Of a DNA stretch of 64,000 nt, positions 1-9,710 are shown piece by piece (position 1 is the stretch's first letter; each line of letters starts with the position of its first letter). The notes beneath the pieces are model-generated. The model did not search any database. It was not told the origin of the DNA and saw only the letters and a list, made by a program, of their open reading frames with translations. Position numbers and translations under genes: made by a program. This DNA comes from Cytophagaceae bacterium (GTDB lineage: Bacteria; Bacteroidota; Bacteroidia; Cytophagales; Cyclobacteriaceae), in NCBI GenBank assembly GCA_006969745.1, contig CP030886.1, forward strand, positions 3,259,234-3,323,233, read 5' to 3'.

Positions 1-1067
1 TGGGGGCAAAGGAGGCCATTGTTTATGATGCCAAAGATCAGTTTGCCCATTTGTGCTTTGAGGCAGTACAGTCCAATGCAGACTATCAGGGCGGTTACGC
101 CCTGGGTTGCCCCTTGGGTCGGGTCATCATTTCAGAAGTAGCCATTCAGATTGCCCAACAATACGGGTGCGAAGTGGTGGCTCACGGCTGTACGGGCAAG
201 GGCAACGATCAGGTACGATTTGAGGGATATATGACCACTTTGAATCCGGACATCAAAATCATTGCACCGGTACGGGAATGGTCCATGGGACGAGATGAGG
301 AAATTGCATATGCTGAGAAGCACAAGATTCCTATTATTCAAAAACAAGAAACACCGTACTCATATGATGAGAATATGTGGGCAAATACCGGAGAAGGTGG
401 AGAAATTGAAGATCCACAGTTGATACCTCCGCTTGAGAAGATTTTGAAATGGTGTAATACCCCAAAACAAGCACCGGATGAAGAACTGGAACTCACCATT
501 GAATTTGCAAACGGAGTGCCGGTCAGTGTCAATCAGCTCGAGATGAACCCAACAGGGCTCATTCAATATTTAAATAAGGTTGGTGCTAAACATGCAGTTG
601 GTTATTTCCACTTGATTGAAGATCGGATTGTCGGATTGAAAGTGCGTGGCGTTTACGAAAATCCAGCTGCACATATATTGATTCAGGCACATAAAGGACT
701 TGAGCAATTGGTCTCTACTCGCGAAGAAAACGAGCTGAAACACTTCATGGACAGTAAGTGGGCTTATTTATGCTATGGCGCGAAATACTTTGAGCCAGCA
801 ATGGATAACATACGTGCTTTCATACACAAGCAAAATGAAAAAGTGAGTGGGAATGTGACCGTGAGACTCTATAAAGGTAATTGTGAAGTGGTGGCCCTGA
901 ATTCTCCAAATTCGCTATTTGACCACAATTTGGCAACATTTAATCGCTCGGATAGCTTCAATCAACAAGCTTCGCCCGGGTTTATTGAGCTCTGGAATTT
1001 ACCACAGAAATCAGCGCATCAGGTTAAGAAGAAAAATGAAATTTCATCATTAAATCTTGTGTCATGA
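1..1067 (+). CDS. argG: Argininosuccinate synthase, 5' end cut by window edge
   Basis: It joins citrulline and aspartate with ATP to make argininosuccinate in cytoplasmic arginine synthesis. The reading frame is open from base 3, giving 354 visible residues of a protein that is usually about 400, so the N-terminal SGGLDTS nucleotide loop lies outside the window. Seen here are GCTGKGNDQVRFE, which fits the second signature of the family, and GEGGEIEDPQLIPP in the middle. The TTG at 51 is an internal leucine, not the start. The stop overlaps the argH start by four bases (ATGA), so the two genes are translationally coupled. Identification is firm from the motifs and the argH neighbour. Confidence 0.96.
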   Translation, partial: GAKEAIVYDAKDQFAHLCFEAVQSNADYQGGYALGCPLGRVIISEVAIQIAQQYGCEVVAHGCTGKGNDQVRFEGYMTTLNPDIKIIAPVREWSMGRDEEIAYAEKHKIPIIQKQETPYSYDENMWANTGEGGEIEDPQLIPPLEKILKWCNTPKQAPDEELELTIEFANGVPVSVNQLEMNPTGLIQYLNKVGAKHAVGYFHLIEDRIVGLKVRGVYENPAAHILIQAHKGLEQLVSTREENELKHFMDSKWAYLCYGAKYFEPAMDNIRAFIHKQNEKVSGNVTVRLYKGNCEVVALNSPNSLFDHNLATFNRSDSFNQQASPGFIELWNLPQKSAHQVKKKNEISSLNLVS

Positions 1068-2389
1068 GTAAACTTTGGGAAGTAGAAGAGAAAAGTAAGG
1101 TCAATGATTGGGTTGAAAAATTTACAGTCGGCAATGACCATCTTTTAGATATGAAGTTGGTTCCTTATGATGTAAAAGCGTCAAAAGTGCATGCGGATGG
1201 ACTAAACCAAATTGGTGTGCTTTCGGATGACGAGCAAGAGGCCATTGAAAAATGTCTGTCAGAATTAATGGAAGACTATGATGCTGGTCAATTTTTTATT
1301 GATCAACATCAGGAGGATTGTCACACAGCAATTGAGGCATACTTGACAAAGCATCTGGACTTTGTAGGTAAGAAGATTCACACAGGTAGATCACGCAATG
1401 ATCAGGTGCTTACGGCAATGAGGTTGTATGAATTGGATCACATCGATAAGGTGCTCGAAAAAGCATTGGAAGTTGCAGGTAAGTTTGTCTCATTAGCAAA
1501 GGAGCATGAGTTTGTAGCCATGCCCGGATATACGCACTCGCAACCCGCTATGCTTTCATCAGTAGGGATGTGGTCGGGTGCGTTTGCTGAGATGCTCAAT
1601 AGTTCGATCAATTTTCTGCTGTCTATTCAGGACATGATCAATCAATGCCCATTGGGAACAGCTGCTGGTTTTGGTGTAAATCTTCCATTGAAACGTAAGG
1701 AAGTCTCAGATAAATTAGGTTTTAAAACGCCTGTTACGGTAGCGATGACCGCCCAGCATACCCGAGGAAAATGGGAGTCTACTATTGTCCATGGATTAAG
1801 TACGATTTCAGAAACACTTGCTCAATTTGCTAACGACTTAATCTTATATAGCTCCTTTGATTACCAGTTTTTTTCTGTCAACGATGAACTAACAACCGGT
1901 TCATCAATAATGCCACAGAAAAAGAATCTGGACATAGCGGAAATCATTCGTGCCAAACACGCGATCATCGCAAGCAATCAATCACTTCTGAGCCAGCTTA
2001 CGATCAACTTAAGGTCTGGCTATCATAGGGATTTGCAGTTTACTAAGGAGGCAACAATTAAATCATTTGAGACTTGTTTCGATGTGCTTGATGCCACTTT
2101 TTATCTGATAGAAGGTATTCAAGTAAATGAAGGTAAGCTGATGGAAAAGATCTATCCGGAAATGTTTGCTGCGGACAAGGCCAATGAGTTGGTGCTGAGC
2201 GGGATGCCATTTAGAGAAGCCTACCAGCAAGTCAAGTCAAAACTGGATTCAATAAGCATTGAGGATATTCAAGAAAAACTTAGGTCTTCTACACACCTTG
2301 GGGCTACGGGTAACCTGGGTTTGGAAATCATCGAGAGAAATCTCAATCATACCTCCGTATATCTAAGTATGAGAGCGTATAGGGGATGA
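1064..2389 (+). CDS. argH: Argininosuccinate lyase
   Basis: It splits argininosuccinate into arginine and fumarate, the last step of arginine synthesis. At 441 residues it has the normal family length. The fumarase/aspartase superfamily signature GSSIMPQKKN is at about residues 279-288, and HTGRSRNDQV at about 106-115 is the substrate-binding stretch typical of ArgH. The start is the ATG that overlaps the argG stop (ATGA), so it follows argG in one operon. A weak stem-loop at 2404-2431 lies between it and the convergent histidine kinase gene. Confidence 0.97.
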   Translation: MSKLWEVEEKSKVNDWVEKFTVGNDHLLDMKLVPYDVKASKVHADGLNQIGVLSDDEQEAIEKCLSELMEDYDAGQFFIDQHQEDCHTAIEAYLTKHLDFVGKKIHTGRSRNDQVLTAMRLYELDHIDKVLEKALEVAGKFVSLAKEHEFVAMPGYTHSQPAMLSSVGMWSGAFAEMLNSSINFLLSIQDMINQCPLGTAAGFGVNLPLKRKEVSDKLGFKTPVTVAMTAQHTRGKWESTIVHGLSTISETLAQFANDLILYSSFDYQFFSVNDELTTGSSIMPQKKNLDIAEIIRAKHAIIASNQSLLSQLTINLRSGYHRDLQFTKEATIKSFETCFDVLDATFYLIEGIQVNEGKLMEKIYPEMFAADKANELVLSGMPFREAYQQVKSKLDSISIEDIQEKLRSSTHLGATGNLGLEIIERNLNHTSVYLSMRAYRG

Positions 2390-2403
2390 TAATGTGATGT
2401 CGG

Positions 2404-2431
2404 GAAGGCACTGTAAGCAAGAGGTGCCTTC
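2404..2431. terminator. Weak bidirectional stem-loop between convergent genes
   Basis: GAAGGCAC (2404-2411) pairs with GTGCCTTC (2424-2431) across a 12-base loop. It sits between the ends of argH and the convergent kinase gene. There is no strong T run on either side, so a terminator role is inferred from position. Confidence 0.4.
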
Positions 2432-2448
2432 TCGATTTCTAGTTTCAA

Positions 2449-4827
2449 CTATTCCAAAATCCACTTTTCTATTACAACCGCAAGTGAATTGTTTACGATC
2501 GGTTTGCTTACAAAATCATTCATTCCTGCTTTATAGCATTTCTCTTTATCAGCTCTCATCGAGCCTGCGGTCAAGGCGATGATTGGAGTTTCCTTTTCAG
2601 TTTCCATTTCCCTGATTTTGCGTGTTGCGTCATATCCATCCATTTCTGGCATTTGCACGTCCATCAAAATGATATCCGGCTGTTCTTCAACATATTTCGC
2701 AACAGTTTCTATCCCATTTACGGCTTCAAGCACGGTTGCATTGGGAAGCGCTTTTCTAAGCATCATTTTCACAATGACCATGTTGTTGGCATTGTCTTCT
2801 GCGACCAGAATTTTTAGATTCTTCTCAGAAATTACTCGCTTCAATGCTTTCGCTCCCTGCTTTTCAGACTCTAATCTTGCCTTCGCAATTCGACTATCAG
2901 ACAGTTCCAGCGTGACCTCAAAGAAGAAGGTGCTACCTTCTCCATGCACACTTTCAACTTCCAACTTACTGTTCATCAATGAGAGTAGCGTATTGGAGAT
3001 GGATAAGCCCAATCCTGTACCTCCGTATTTTCTGGTCGTGGAAGAATCTTCCTGTGAAAAGGCCTCAAATATCTTCTCAACATTTTCTGGTTTGATGCCA
3101 ATTCCGGTATCCCTTATGGAAAACTTGAATCGACACTTGCCATCTTGCTCATCCATCACCTCTACCTTCAATTCTATCTCCCCCTCGTTGGTAAACTTCA
3201 CGGCATTGGCCAATAGATTTACAAGGACTTGTCTCAGCCGGATATCATCAGCCAGAACGTATTGATATTTTTGATCTACCAGTGAAAGCTTCAGCTCAAT
3301 ATCCTTCCTATCCGCTTTATAGCTGGTCATTTGCATCACGTGATTGCAGAGCTCTATGAGGTCGGTATGCTCTACAACTAAATCCAATTTTCCTGCCTCA
3401 AGTTTTGATAAATCGAGTATTCCATTGATTATTCCCAATAGACCAAGACCAGACTGGTTCACAATGCTTAGGTGTTTACGCTGTGTGTCATCAAGATCTG
3501 TTTCCATGATCTGCTCAGTATAGCCAATGATCGAGTTTAAGGGAGTCCTTATTTCATGACTCATCTGAGCTAAGAACTGGGATTTGGCCTGGTTTGCATG
3601 CTCTGCTTCTTCCTTGGCTGCATTTCGTTCAATGATCTTAATTTCAAGCTCTTTGTTTTTGCTTGTCACTTTTTTATAAAAAATAAATACGACGACCAGC
3701 AAAACAGCCAATAACAAAATGGCTGCAAGAATCCACCTAAACACTTTGTTTTGCGTCTTTATTAACTCTTCACTGAGTAGCGCTTCTTTTTGTAAATCAG
3801 CTATTACAATTTCCTTTTCCCTGCTTTCGAAAATAGCTTTCATCCGAGCAGTTTCTTCGGTAAGGTTGAGTCTGGCCAGGCTGTCATTCAATACCAATAT
3901 CTCCTCATACAAATCTGGCAACTTCGCTATTTGATTTGCTTCGCGTAGTAGCTGTGCTTTCAAAACCTGACTGTCGTAATAGACTTTTAGCGCATTGATT
4001 TCCCTCGATATTTCTTCCGCACGTCTGATCGCATTCAGGCCCTCAGCAATCATTTTGGTATTTAGATAAGCTTTTGCCAGGAGTACATATGAATAGGACA
4101 AACTGTAAAAATCTTCCGAATCTTCATCCAATTGCATGGATCGTCCTAGGTAATCAATTGCATGTGGATAATCTCCTAGTTCAAGGTATGATACGGCAAT
4201 ATTAGAAAGGGTAATTGATCTACCACGGTTGTCATCGAGCGAGTCTACGATCTGATTGGCACGAGTAAAATAGTCCAGCGCTTGATCATATTTTCCCTCT
4301 TTTTGAAAGATCTCACCAACATTATTTAGTCCGTAAGCTACTCCTCTCACATCACCAAGAATCTCCTTAAGAGCTATAGATTCTTGATAAAACTTTCGAG
4401 CGGTCTTTAAGTCATCGAGGTTTTTATATGCAATACCCAGGTTGTTTTTAAGCCTTGAGATTCCAAGCGTATCCTGAATATTTTCCAATAGTATCAATGA
4501 TTCCTGGTAGTGAACAATTGCCTGATTTGAGTTCCCCTGAATATCATACGAAATGGCTTTGTTCTTAAGTGCTTGAGCTTTTCCTCTTATATAATCAGCT
4601 GTGGTCGCCAGATCAATTACTTTGTTGAATATCGCTCGTGCTTCTGTTGGGTCAGTAAAAATCAAATTGAACCCCAACTGATTCAATGTATCAATCTTTT
4701 TCTCTACCTGCATTTCAGCAGGAATGCCGGCCATGAGACTATCAGCCTGCTGAGCCTGAGCATTTGGGGCAGAGGATAGAATTAGCGATATAGTAATCCC
4801 ATGAAGGATATAAGCTAAGAGTCTCAT
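2449..4827 (-). CDS. TPR-containing hybrid sensor histidine kinase
   Basis: It is a 792-residue membrane sensor with kinase and receiver in one chain. Order seen: signal peptide (1-26); TPR-type helical repeats (about 45-320) that would lie in the periplasm; coiled coil; one membrane segment (about 363-384); HisKA with phospho-acceptor H424 in [10 protein letters not shown]; HATPase with the N box around N541, DTGIGI (573-578) and GGTGLGLSI (602-610); C-terminal receiver with D723 in [11 protein letters not shown] and K775. All catalytic residues are present, so it should autophosphorylate and relay to its own receiver. No response regulator or Hpt gene is adjacent, so the signal and final output are unknown. 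It is convergent with argH. Confidence 0.93.
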   Translation of the reverse strand: MRLLAYILHGITISLILSSAPNAQAQQADSLMAGIPAEMQVEKKIDTLNQLGFNLIFTDPTEARAIFNKVIDLATTADYIRGKAQALKNKAISYDIQGNSNQAIVHYQESLILLENIQDTLGISRLKNNLGIAYKNLDDLKTARKFYQESIALKEILGDVRGVAYGLNNVGEIFQKEGKYDQALDYFTRANQIVDSLDDNRGRSITLSNIAVSYLELGDYPHAIDYLGRSMQLDEDSEDFYSLSYSYVLLAKAYLNTKMIAEGLNAIRRAEEISREINALKVYYDSQVLKAQLLREANQIAKLPDLYEEILVLNDSLARLNLTEETARMKAIFESREKEIVIADLQKEALLSEELIKTQNKVFRWILAAILLLAVLLVVVFIFYKKVTSKNKELEIKIIERNAAKEEAEHANQAKSQFLAQMSHEIRTPLNSIIGYTEQIMETDLDDTQRKHLSIVNQSGLGLLGIINGILDLSKLEAGKLDLVVEHTDLIELCNHVMQMTSYKADRKDIELKLSLVDQKYQYVLADDIRLRQVLVNLLANAVKFTNEGEIELKVEVMDEQDGKCRFKFSIRDTGIGIKPENVEKIFEAFSQEDSSTTRKYGGTGLGLSISNTLLSLMNSKLEVESVHGEGSTFFFEVTLELSDSRIAKARLESEKQGAKALKRVISEKNLKILVAEDNANNMVIVKMMLRKALPNATVLEAVNGIETVAKYVEEQPDIILMDVQMPEMDGYDATRKIREMETEKETPIIALTAGSMRADKEKCYKAGMNDFVSKPIVNNSLAVVIEKWILE

Positions 4828-4977
4828 TTACTTTAGACTTAAGAACTATCGTTCAGCTATAAGCAAATTCAAAAAGAAAATAGGGTGCGTTACGTGTGAA
4901 GATAACGTCGAAGAAGTATGTAATTTGAGCATTTTGGTGAGGTTTAATAAAATGGTTTTTTAAAATAACAACAAGAG

Positions 4978-5421
4978 CTATGTATGGGTTTTCCCATCAT
5001 TGAAGCTAATCATCCAGTTAATTCCAAATTTATCTGTGAATGATCCGAAATAATCTCCCCAGAAGGTATCTGAAAGCGGCATGGTCACCTTGCCGTCTGC
5101 CGAGAGTTGGTTGAAAAATTGATCGGCCTGATCTTTAGAATCTGCTGTAACCGAAACCGAAAAATTGTTTCCTTCTTTGAAGCCTGCGGCCCATTCGCCG
5201 CCAGTATCGCTTCCCATGAGTACCGTCTCCTTGCCTATAGATAAGCTCACATGCATTACCCTGTTTTTTTGATCGTTAGGAATGGTGTTTCCGCCTGCAT
5301 CGGCAGGCATATCTCCAAAACGACCCATGAAGGTAAAGTCTCCACCAAAAACAGATTTATAGAAATTGAAAGCTTCTTCACAATTTCCATCAAAAGTGAG
5401 ATATATATTGACGCTTGGCAT
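4978..5421 (-). CDS. PhnB-like VOC family protein
   Basis: It is a 147-residue protein of the glyoxalase/bleomycin-resistance (VOC) superfamily, of the PhnB-like subgroup. The start MPSVNIYLTFDGNCEEAF and the following FYKSVFGG are typical of that group, and the second half (DTFWGDYFGSFTDKFGINW) repeats the beta-alpha-beta-beta-beta module. Proteins of this group often lack a confirmed substrate, and nothing here shows one. It reads in the same direction as the DUF7009-like and mobA genes, but a 67-base gap separates it from them, so it may be at the end of that unit. Confidence 0.85.
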   Translation of the reverse strand: MPSVNIYLTFDGNCEEAFNFYKSVFGGDFTFMGRFGDMPADAGGNTIPNDQKNRVMHVSLSIGKETVLMGSDTGGEWAAGFKEGNNFSVSVTADSKDQADQFFNQLSADGKVTMPLSDTFWGDYFGSFTDKFGINWMISFNDGKTHT

Positions 5422-5488
5422 AGTTGACTATTTGACACTTTAAGTTAGTCATCCATTCTTCAAAATGGAAATCTCCCCTATAATGGCC

Positions 5489-5857
5489 TTAACACTCTTT
5501 TTTAGGGTTAGGGAAGGCGTCAGAATCATCCTCTCCTTGTCGTGCCGTAAGACAGGCTAGATCTTTCTCCACCATCAAGCGCAACGAATCTCCATTTTCC
5601 AGCTCAAACAAATGAGATATTGTTAAATCTTCTGTTGATTTAATCCATGCATCTGTTTCTTTTTTCGGAACAGACACGTGCATGTGGTTGCCTTGAAATT
5701 TAACATTAAACGATGGAGAAATGCTGAGTGAATACGTGAAGGTTTCGTTTCCTGGAAACTGTACTATTTCCGTTACTATTCCTTCTTCTAACAACCGTTT
5801 TACCTCACCTTGCATCAGGCGGATTCGAATAGAATTGCCTCGTATACGTATTTTCAT
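5489..5857 (-). CDS. DUF7009-like small protein next to mobA
   Basis: It is a 122-residue soluble protein without signal peptide or membrane segment. The basic start MKIRIRGNSIRIRL, the middle VPKKETDAWI, the stretch LRLMVEKDLACL and the tail ending NPKKEC match what I recall of the DUF7009 family of Bacteroidota. The function is not known. The start codon overlaps the end of mobA by four bases (ATGA), so it is translated with mobA, and the FdhF/YdeP oxidoreductase is divergent on the other side of mobA. This suggests, by context only, a role in molybdenum cofactor supply or enzyme maturation. Confidence 0.7.
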   Translation of the reverse strand: MKIRIRGNSIRIRLMQGEVKRLLEEGIVTEIVQFPGNETFTYSLSISPSFNVKFQGNHMHVSVPKKETDAWIKSTEDLTISHLFELENGDSLRLMVEKDLACLTARQGEDDSDAFPNPKKEC

Positions 5858-6441
5858 TTCTTACTTTTTATCATGGATTTTACTCTCTCGAAATCCATTT
5901 TATTATTCACATTGAACAACTCATGTTCCTCCATTATCGGCACTTTTTTTACTTGATTATCGATCAAAAATTTCCTGGGATAAATTCCTTCTCCGCTCTC
6001 ATGATGCTTTGTAAGCTTGGCCAATGCTTTTGGTTCCCATATGGCCGCAAGTGGCTCCGGTAGTCCATCAGTTGATACAACAAAGGAAGTAGCCATCATC
6101 GATTGATTACGGGATGCAATCAATTTTTCAATCGTGGATCTGGTAACAAAAGGCAGATCTACAGCCAGCACCATCCAGGCCTTCATTGGAAACGCTTGAT
6201 GAGCACTGAGTAAACCATTTAGTGGCCCTTTTACATCAAAAGTGTCTTCAATCAGCTGATCGGTAAAATTGACGATTTGCTCCCGGTGCACGGAAATGAA
6301 AGTTTGAGGGATGACCTCAATCATAAGTTCATAAAGATGTTGTATCTGGGATTTGCCATGATACTGGATAAAGGCCTTGTCCATGCCCATTCTGGTGCTT
6401 TTACCGCCAATCAATATCAATCCATTTAAGTCTGTATACAT
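5854..6441 (-). CDS. mobA: Molybdenum cofactor guanylyltransferase
   Basis: It transfers GMP from GTP to molybdopterin-molybdenum, giving the guanine dinucleotide cofactor used by DMSO-reductase-type enzymes. The 195-residue chain begins with the nucleotide-binding loop LILIGGKSTRMGMDKA (GGxSxRMGxDK), and AVDLPFV at about residue 107 carries the expected metal-binding aspartate. It is divergent from the FdhF/YdeP gene across only 54 bases and overlaps the DUF7009-like gene by four bases at its 3' end. The neighbouring oxidoreductase is the obvious client. Related IspD/GlmU-type nucleotidyltransferases are less likely given the loop sequence and context. Confidence 0.9.
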   Translation of the reverse strand: MYTDLNGLILIGGKSTRMGMDKAFIQYHGKSQIQHLYELMIEVIPQTFISVHREQIVNFTDQLIEDTFDVKGPLNGLLSAHQAFPMKAWMVLAVDLPFVTRSTIEKLIASRNQSMMATSFVVSTDGLPEPLAAIWEPKALAKLTKHHESGEGIYPRKFLIDNQVKKVPIMEEHELFNVNNKMDFERVKSMIKSKK

Positions 6442-6495
6442 CTATTTATAAAAGTAGCTATTCGGTTAACAAAAGAGATTCCTATCTTTAACTAT

Positions 6496-8739
6496 ATGTC
6501 AGAGCATCATCATCTCAGAATAGAAAAACCTCCAAAAGTATCGGTTGGGCCCAAATCTGTGACCACAGCCAGCAAGATGATTTTGAAAGCAATGCCACCA
6601 TGGAAAGCTTTAAGATTGCTGGGAAAGCTAAACCAGAAAAAAGGAATCGATTGTCCGGGATGTGCCTGGCCAGATCCAGACAAACGCTCTAAAATTGGTG
6701 AGTTCTGCGAAAATGGGGTAAAGGCAATTGCGGAAGAGGCCCAGCATAAGTTAGCGGGAGAAGATTTCTTCAAACTGCATACCATTGATTCACTCAGAAA
6801 AAAAAGTGATTACTGGCTGGGGCACCAAGGTCGTTTGGCACAGCCGATGATCAAAAAGGAAGGAAGTGCTAGATACGAACCTATCGCGTGGGAGGAGGCC
6901 TTTGAAACGATTGGTAATCATCTCAAATCGCTGAGTCATCCGGATGAAGCCGTATTTTATACTTCGGGACGTACGAGCAACGAAGCAGCATTTCTATATC
7001 AGCTTTTTGTTAGAAAATACGGCACAAACAATTTGCCGGATTGTTCCAACATGTGTCATGAGTCAAGTGGTATTGGCCTAAGCGAAACCCTGGGAATCGG
7101 TAAAGGATCAGTCACACTTCAGGATTTTGAACATGCAGAGGTGATTCTGATATTCGGTCAAAATCCAGGCACCAACCATCCACGCATGCTCAGTTCTCTG
7201 GAGAAGGCTAAACGCAAGGGGGCAAAGATCATAGTGATTAATCCATTGAAAGAGGTAGCCTTAATGAAGTTTAAAAATCCCCAAAAAATCAATGGATGGA
7301 TCAGTAAAGGAACAGAAATCGCTGATTTGTACCTGCAGATTAGAATCAATGAAGATGTAGCTCTACTTAAAGCATGGCTTAAGCTGCTTCTTCAAGATGA
7401 AAACAATCTGGATATGGATTTCATTCGAGATAAGACTTCAGGTATAGAAGCCCTTAAAGCTGACCTAGCCAACCATGAGCTGGAAGATCTTATTAGACAG
7501 TCCGGACTTTCGAAAGAAGATGTACTGCTCAGTGCGCATTGGCTATCGGCAAAAAATAAAATAATCGCCTGCTGGGCAATGGGCCTTACCCAGCACGTAA
7601 ATGCAGTAGATAATATCAGGGAAATAGTAAACCTCCTCTTGCTAAAAGGCAGCATTGGCAAGCAAGGTGCCGGCACCTGCCCGGTACGTGGACATAGCAA
7701 TGTGCAAGGAGACAGAACCATGGGTATCTGGGAGCGCCCGACCAAAGCCTGGACAGATAAACTCAAGGAGGCCTTCAACTTTGATCCACCACAGTCACCA
7801 GGATACAATGTAGTGGAAACAATCGAGGCAATGAATCAAAATAAGGTAAGCTTCTTTATGGCTTTGGGCGGCAATTTTCTTCCCGCAGCACCGGACACCT
7901 TATATACGGAGCAAGGCATCCGAAAGTGTGAGCTTACAGTACATATAAGCACGAAGCTTAACCGAACCCATTTGGCTCCCGGAAAAATCTCACTTATCCT
8001 GCCATGTTTGGGGCGAACAGATAAGCACATCCAAAATGGCAAAGAACAGGTAGTCACAGTCGAAAATTCAATGGGTGTGGTGCATGGATCACATGGAAGT
8101 TTGACACCACCGTCAAAGCTGTTGAAAAGTGAACCGGAAATTGTGGCTTCCATCGCCGCTGCAGCATTAGGAAATGATGATATTAACTGGGCTGGATTGG
8201 TCGAAGACTATGACAATATCCGTGCTTTGATTGCAAAGGCGGTGAATGGATTTGAAAATTACAACGAGCGATTGAAAAGAGACAATGGGTTTGAATTACC
8301 AAATGGCGCTCGCAAAGGAGAGTTCAATACGCCATCAAAAAAAGCTGTCTTTACGGTCAATCAGCTTTCGGAAAAGATTCCTGATGGGCATGATTATGTG
8401 ATGATGACAATTAGGAGTCATGATCAATTCAATACCACGGTATATGGAATGGACGATCGGTACAGAGGTGTATTTGGTGGCCGGAATGTGGTCTTTATGA
8501 ACAAGGAAGACATGCAGTCTGAAAGTCTGTCACAAGGGGATATCGTTGAGTTATCTAACAATTACAAAATTTCAAGAAAAGTGGCGGGATTTGCCGTCGT
8601 TCCCTATGATATCCCAAAAGGATGTGTAGCTACTTACTTTCCTGAGGCAAATCCACTTGTACCACTGCACCTACATGCCAGAGGAAGTCATACACCAGCC
8701 TCAAAGTCTGTAGGAGTGAATGTGAGAAAGGTAAAATGA
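6496..8739 (+). CDS. FdhF/YdeP family molybdopterin oxidoreductase
   Basis: It is a 747-residue cytoplasmic molybdenum enzyme related to formate dehydrogenase alpha subunits. There is no Tat signal. The N-terminal region has CPGCAWPDP (about residues 55-63) and FCENG, a cysteine pattern typical of the FdhF/YdeP group. C187 in NMCHESSG is the probable molybdenum ligand. C-terminal molybdopterin dinucleotide binding region: about 620-747. The real substrate is uncertain; YdeP of E. coli is linked to acid resistance and formate activity has not been shown for most members. No electron-transfer subunit lies nearby. TATCTTTA at 6483-6490 resembles a -7 box but would leave almost no leader. Confidence 0.9.
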   Translation: MSEHHHLRIEKPPKVSVGPKSVTTASKMILKAMPPWKALRLLGKLNQKKGIDCPGCAWPDPDKRSKIGEFCENGVKAIAEEAQHKLAGEDFFKLHTIDSLRKKSDYWLGHQGRLAQPMIKKEGSARYEPIAWEEAFETIGNHLKSLSHPDEAVFYTSGRTSNEAAFLYQLFVRKYGTNNLPDCSNMCHESSGIGLSETLGIGKGSVTLQDFEHAEVILIFGQNPGTNHPRMLSSLEKAKRKGAKIIVINPLKEVALMKFKNPQKINGWISKGTEIADLYLQIRINEDVALLKAWLKLLLQDENNLDMDFIRDKTSGIEALKADLANHELEDLIRQSGLSKEDVLLSAHWLSAKNKIIACWAMGLTQHVNAVDNIREIVNLLLLKGSIGKQGAGTCPVRGHSNVQGDRTMGIWERPTKAWTDKLKEAFNFDPPQSPGYNVVETIEAMNQNKVSFFMALGGNFLPAAPDTLYTEQGIRKCELTVHISTKLNRTHLAPGKISLILPCLGRTDKHIQNGKEQVVTVENSMGVVHGSHGSLTPPSKLLKSEPEIVASIAAAALGNDDINWAGLVEDYDNIRALIAKAVNGFENYNERLKRDNGFELPNGARKGEFNTPSKKAVFTVNQLSEKIPDGHDYVMMTIRSHDQFNTTVYGMDDRYRGVFGGRNVVFMNKEDMQSESLSQGDIVELSNNYKISRKVAGFAVVPYDIPKGCVATYFPEANPLVPLHLHARGSHTPASKSVGVNVRKVK

Positions 8740-8751
8740 GACGTTAACGTC

Positions 8752-8820
8752 TTATCCCGCAAAGAGGGTGATTGCAAGTATGGTGAGATAAACTACCAAT
8801 AATATTTTCTTAGCCTTCAT
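8752..8820 (-). CDS. Possible 22-residue hydrophobic peptide
   Basis: A short ATG frame encodes MKAKKILLVVYLTILAITLF followed by AG and a TAA stop. The lysine-rich start and an unbroken hydrophobic stretch would form one membrane helix or a bare signal peptide. AAGGA lies about 15 bases before the ATG. It is in the same direction as the SOS peptidase gene's strand neighbours but is 115 bases beyond that gene's end, and it is convergent with the oxidoreductase. Such a short frame can arise by chance, so this is tentative. Confidence 0.3.
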   Translation of the reverse strand: MKAKKILLVVYLTILAITLFAG

Positions 8821-8935
8821 GATTTTCAGTTTTAGTCCTTGCATGTATAAACGAATTTCCATGCCAATGTTTCACTGAAAAACCATTATTTGGATAAAAG
8901 GAACAAATGCGGGGTTGAATGAGATTATCTCAAGC

Positions 8936-9703
8936 TCAAAATAATCCACCTTGAATTTCTTCCAGCTCAGGATAGTATTTACGCTCACGAATCCCAGGGA
9001 GGTTTCCCATGTATACTCGGTTCAGTTTTTTATTGGATTTGATAGGTTGGCAAGGATGGTAATCCAGGAGACCATCGGGCAGAGGGCGTATAATTTCTTG
9101 CACTTCCTTAGCTGTCCCATGCAGCCATACTTCATCATCTTTTGGATCGACGATGAAGATCATGCGAGAATCCGGTGAGTAAGCAGGCTCATTATGAATC
9201 CATGCCATTTCTTTGTTTGCAGGGCCTGTCACCAATGTTACAGTATCTATAGAAATGCCATCTTTGGGATCAGTAAATGTCTGCCATAACCCACCGACAA
9301 AGAAGGGTTCGCCACTCTTTAGCTGCACATAATATGGATAAGCAACTCCATTTTTTTTGTGATGATCAAAAAAGCCATCGAGCATTACCAGGCATCTTCT
9401 ATGTTCAGCTGCATCACGATAGATGCTTCGCTCCGTAAAGATTTTATCGTCACGAGCATTCAGCGTGTTCATCGGTCTTCCGTTGATCTGAGGTGAATAG
9501 ACGAAGGGGACAAATGCCCAATGATGTAATCGCACTTCTTGTGGGTGCTCATTGGTAATCACCGGAAGGTCAGGTTCATCAAATCCATTGAGGTGAAACA
9601 TCTCGGGAAAGCTCATTTTTACCTGCTCCCATACGTTAGTATCTCCATAGCGCTTGGCATAATGTTGCGCTTTTTTGGTCATGGTGGCAGCATCGTAGCA
9701 CAT
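8936..9703 (-). CDS. SOS response-associated peptidase (HMCES/YedK type)
   Basis: Members of this family cross-link through Cys2 to abasic sites in single-stranded DNA and so protect replication forks. The 255-residue protein starts MCYDAATM, so Cys2 is exposed after removal of Met1. NARDDKIF (about residues 83-90), MLDGFFDHHKKNG (about 107-119) and the later IHNEP fit the conserved Asn, Glu/Asp and His region of the SRAP fold. It follows the T9SS cargo gene on the same strand with a 7-base gap, although the two products are functionally unrelated. No LexA-type site was recognised. Confidence 0.92.
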   Translation of the reverse strand: MCYDAATMTKKAQHYAKRYGDTNVWEQVKMSFPEMFHLNGFDEPDLPVITNEHPQEVRLHHWAFVPFVYSPQINGRPMNTLNARDDKIFTERSIYRDAAEHRRCLVMLDGFFDHHKKNGVAYPYYVQLKSGEPFFVGGLWQTFTDPKDGISIDTVTLVTGPANKEMAWIHNEPAYSPDSRMIFIVDPKDDEVWLHGTAKEVQEIIRPLPDGLLDYHPCQPIKSNKKLNRVYMGNLPGIRERKYYPELEEIQGGLF

Positions 9704-9710
9704 GATAGTA

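Noticed and set aside
2579..3265. A 228-codon open frame on the plus strand
   Set aside because: It is entirely antisense to the kinase and receiver domains of the histidine kinase gene, has no start signal, and its product is Ser-rich shadow sequence.
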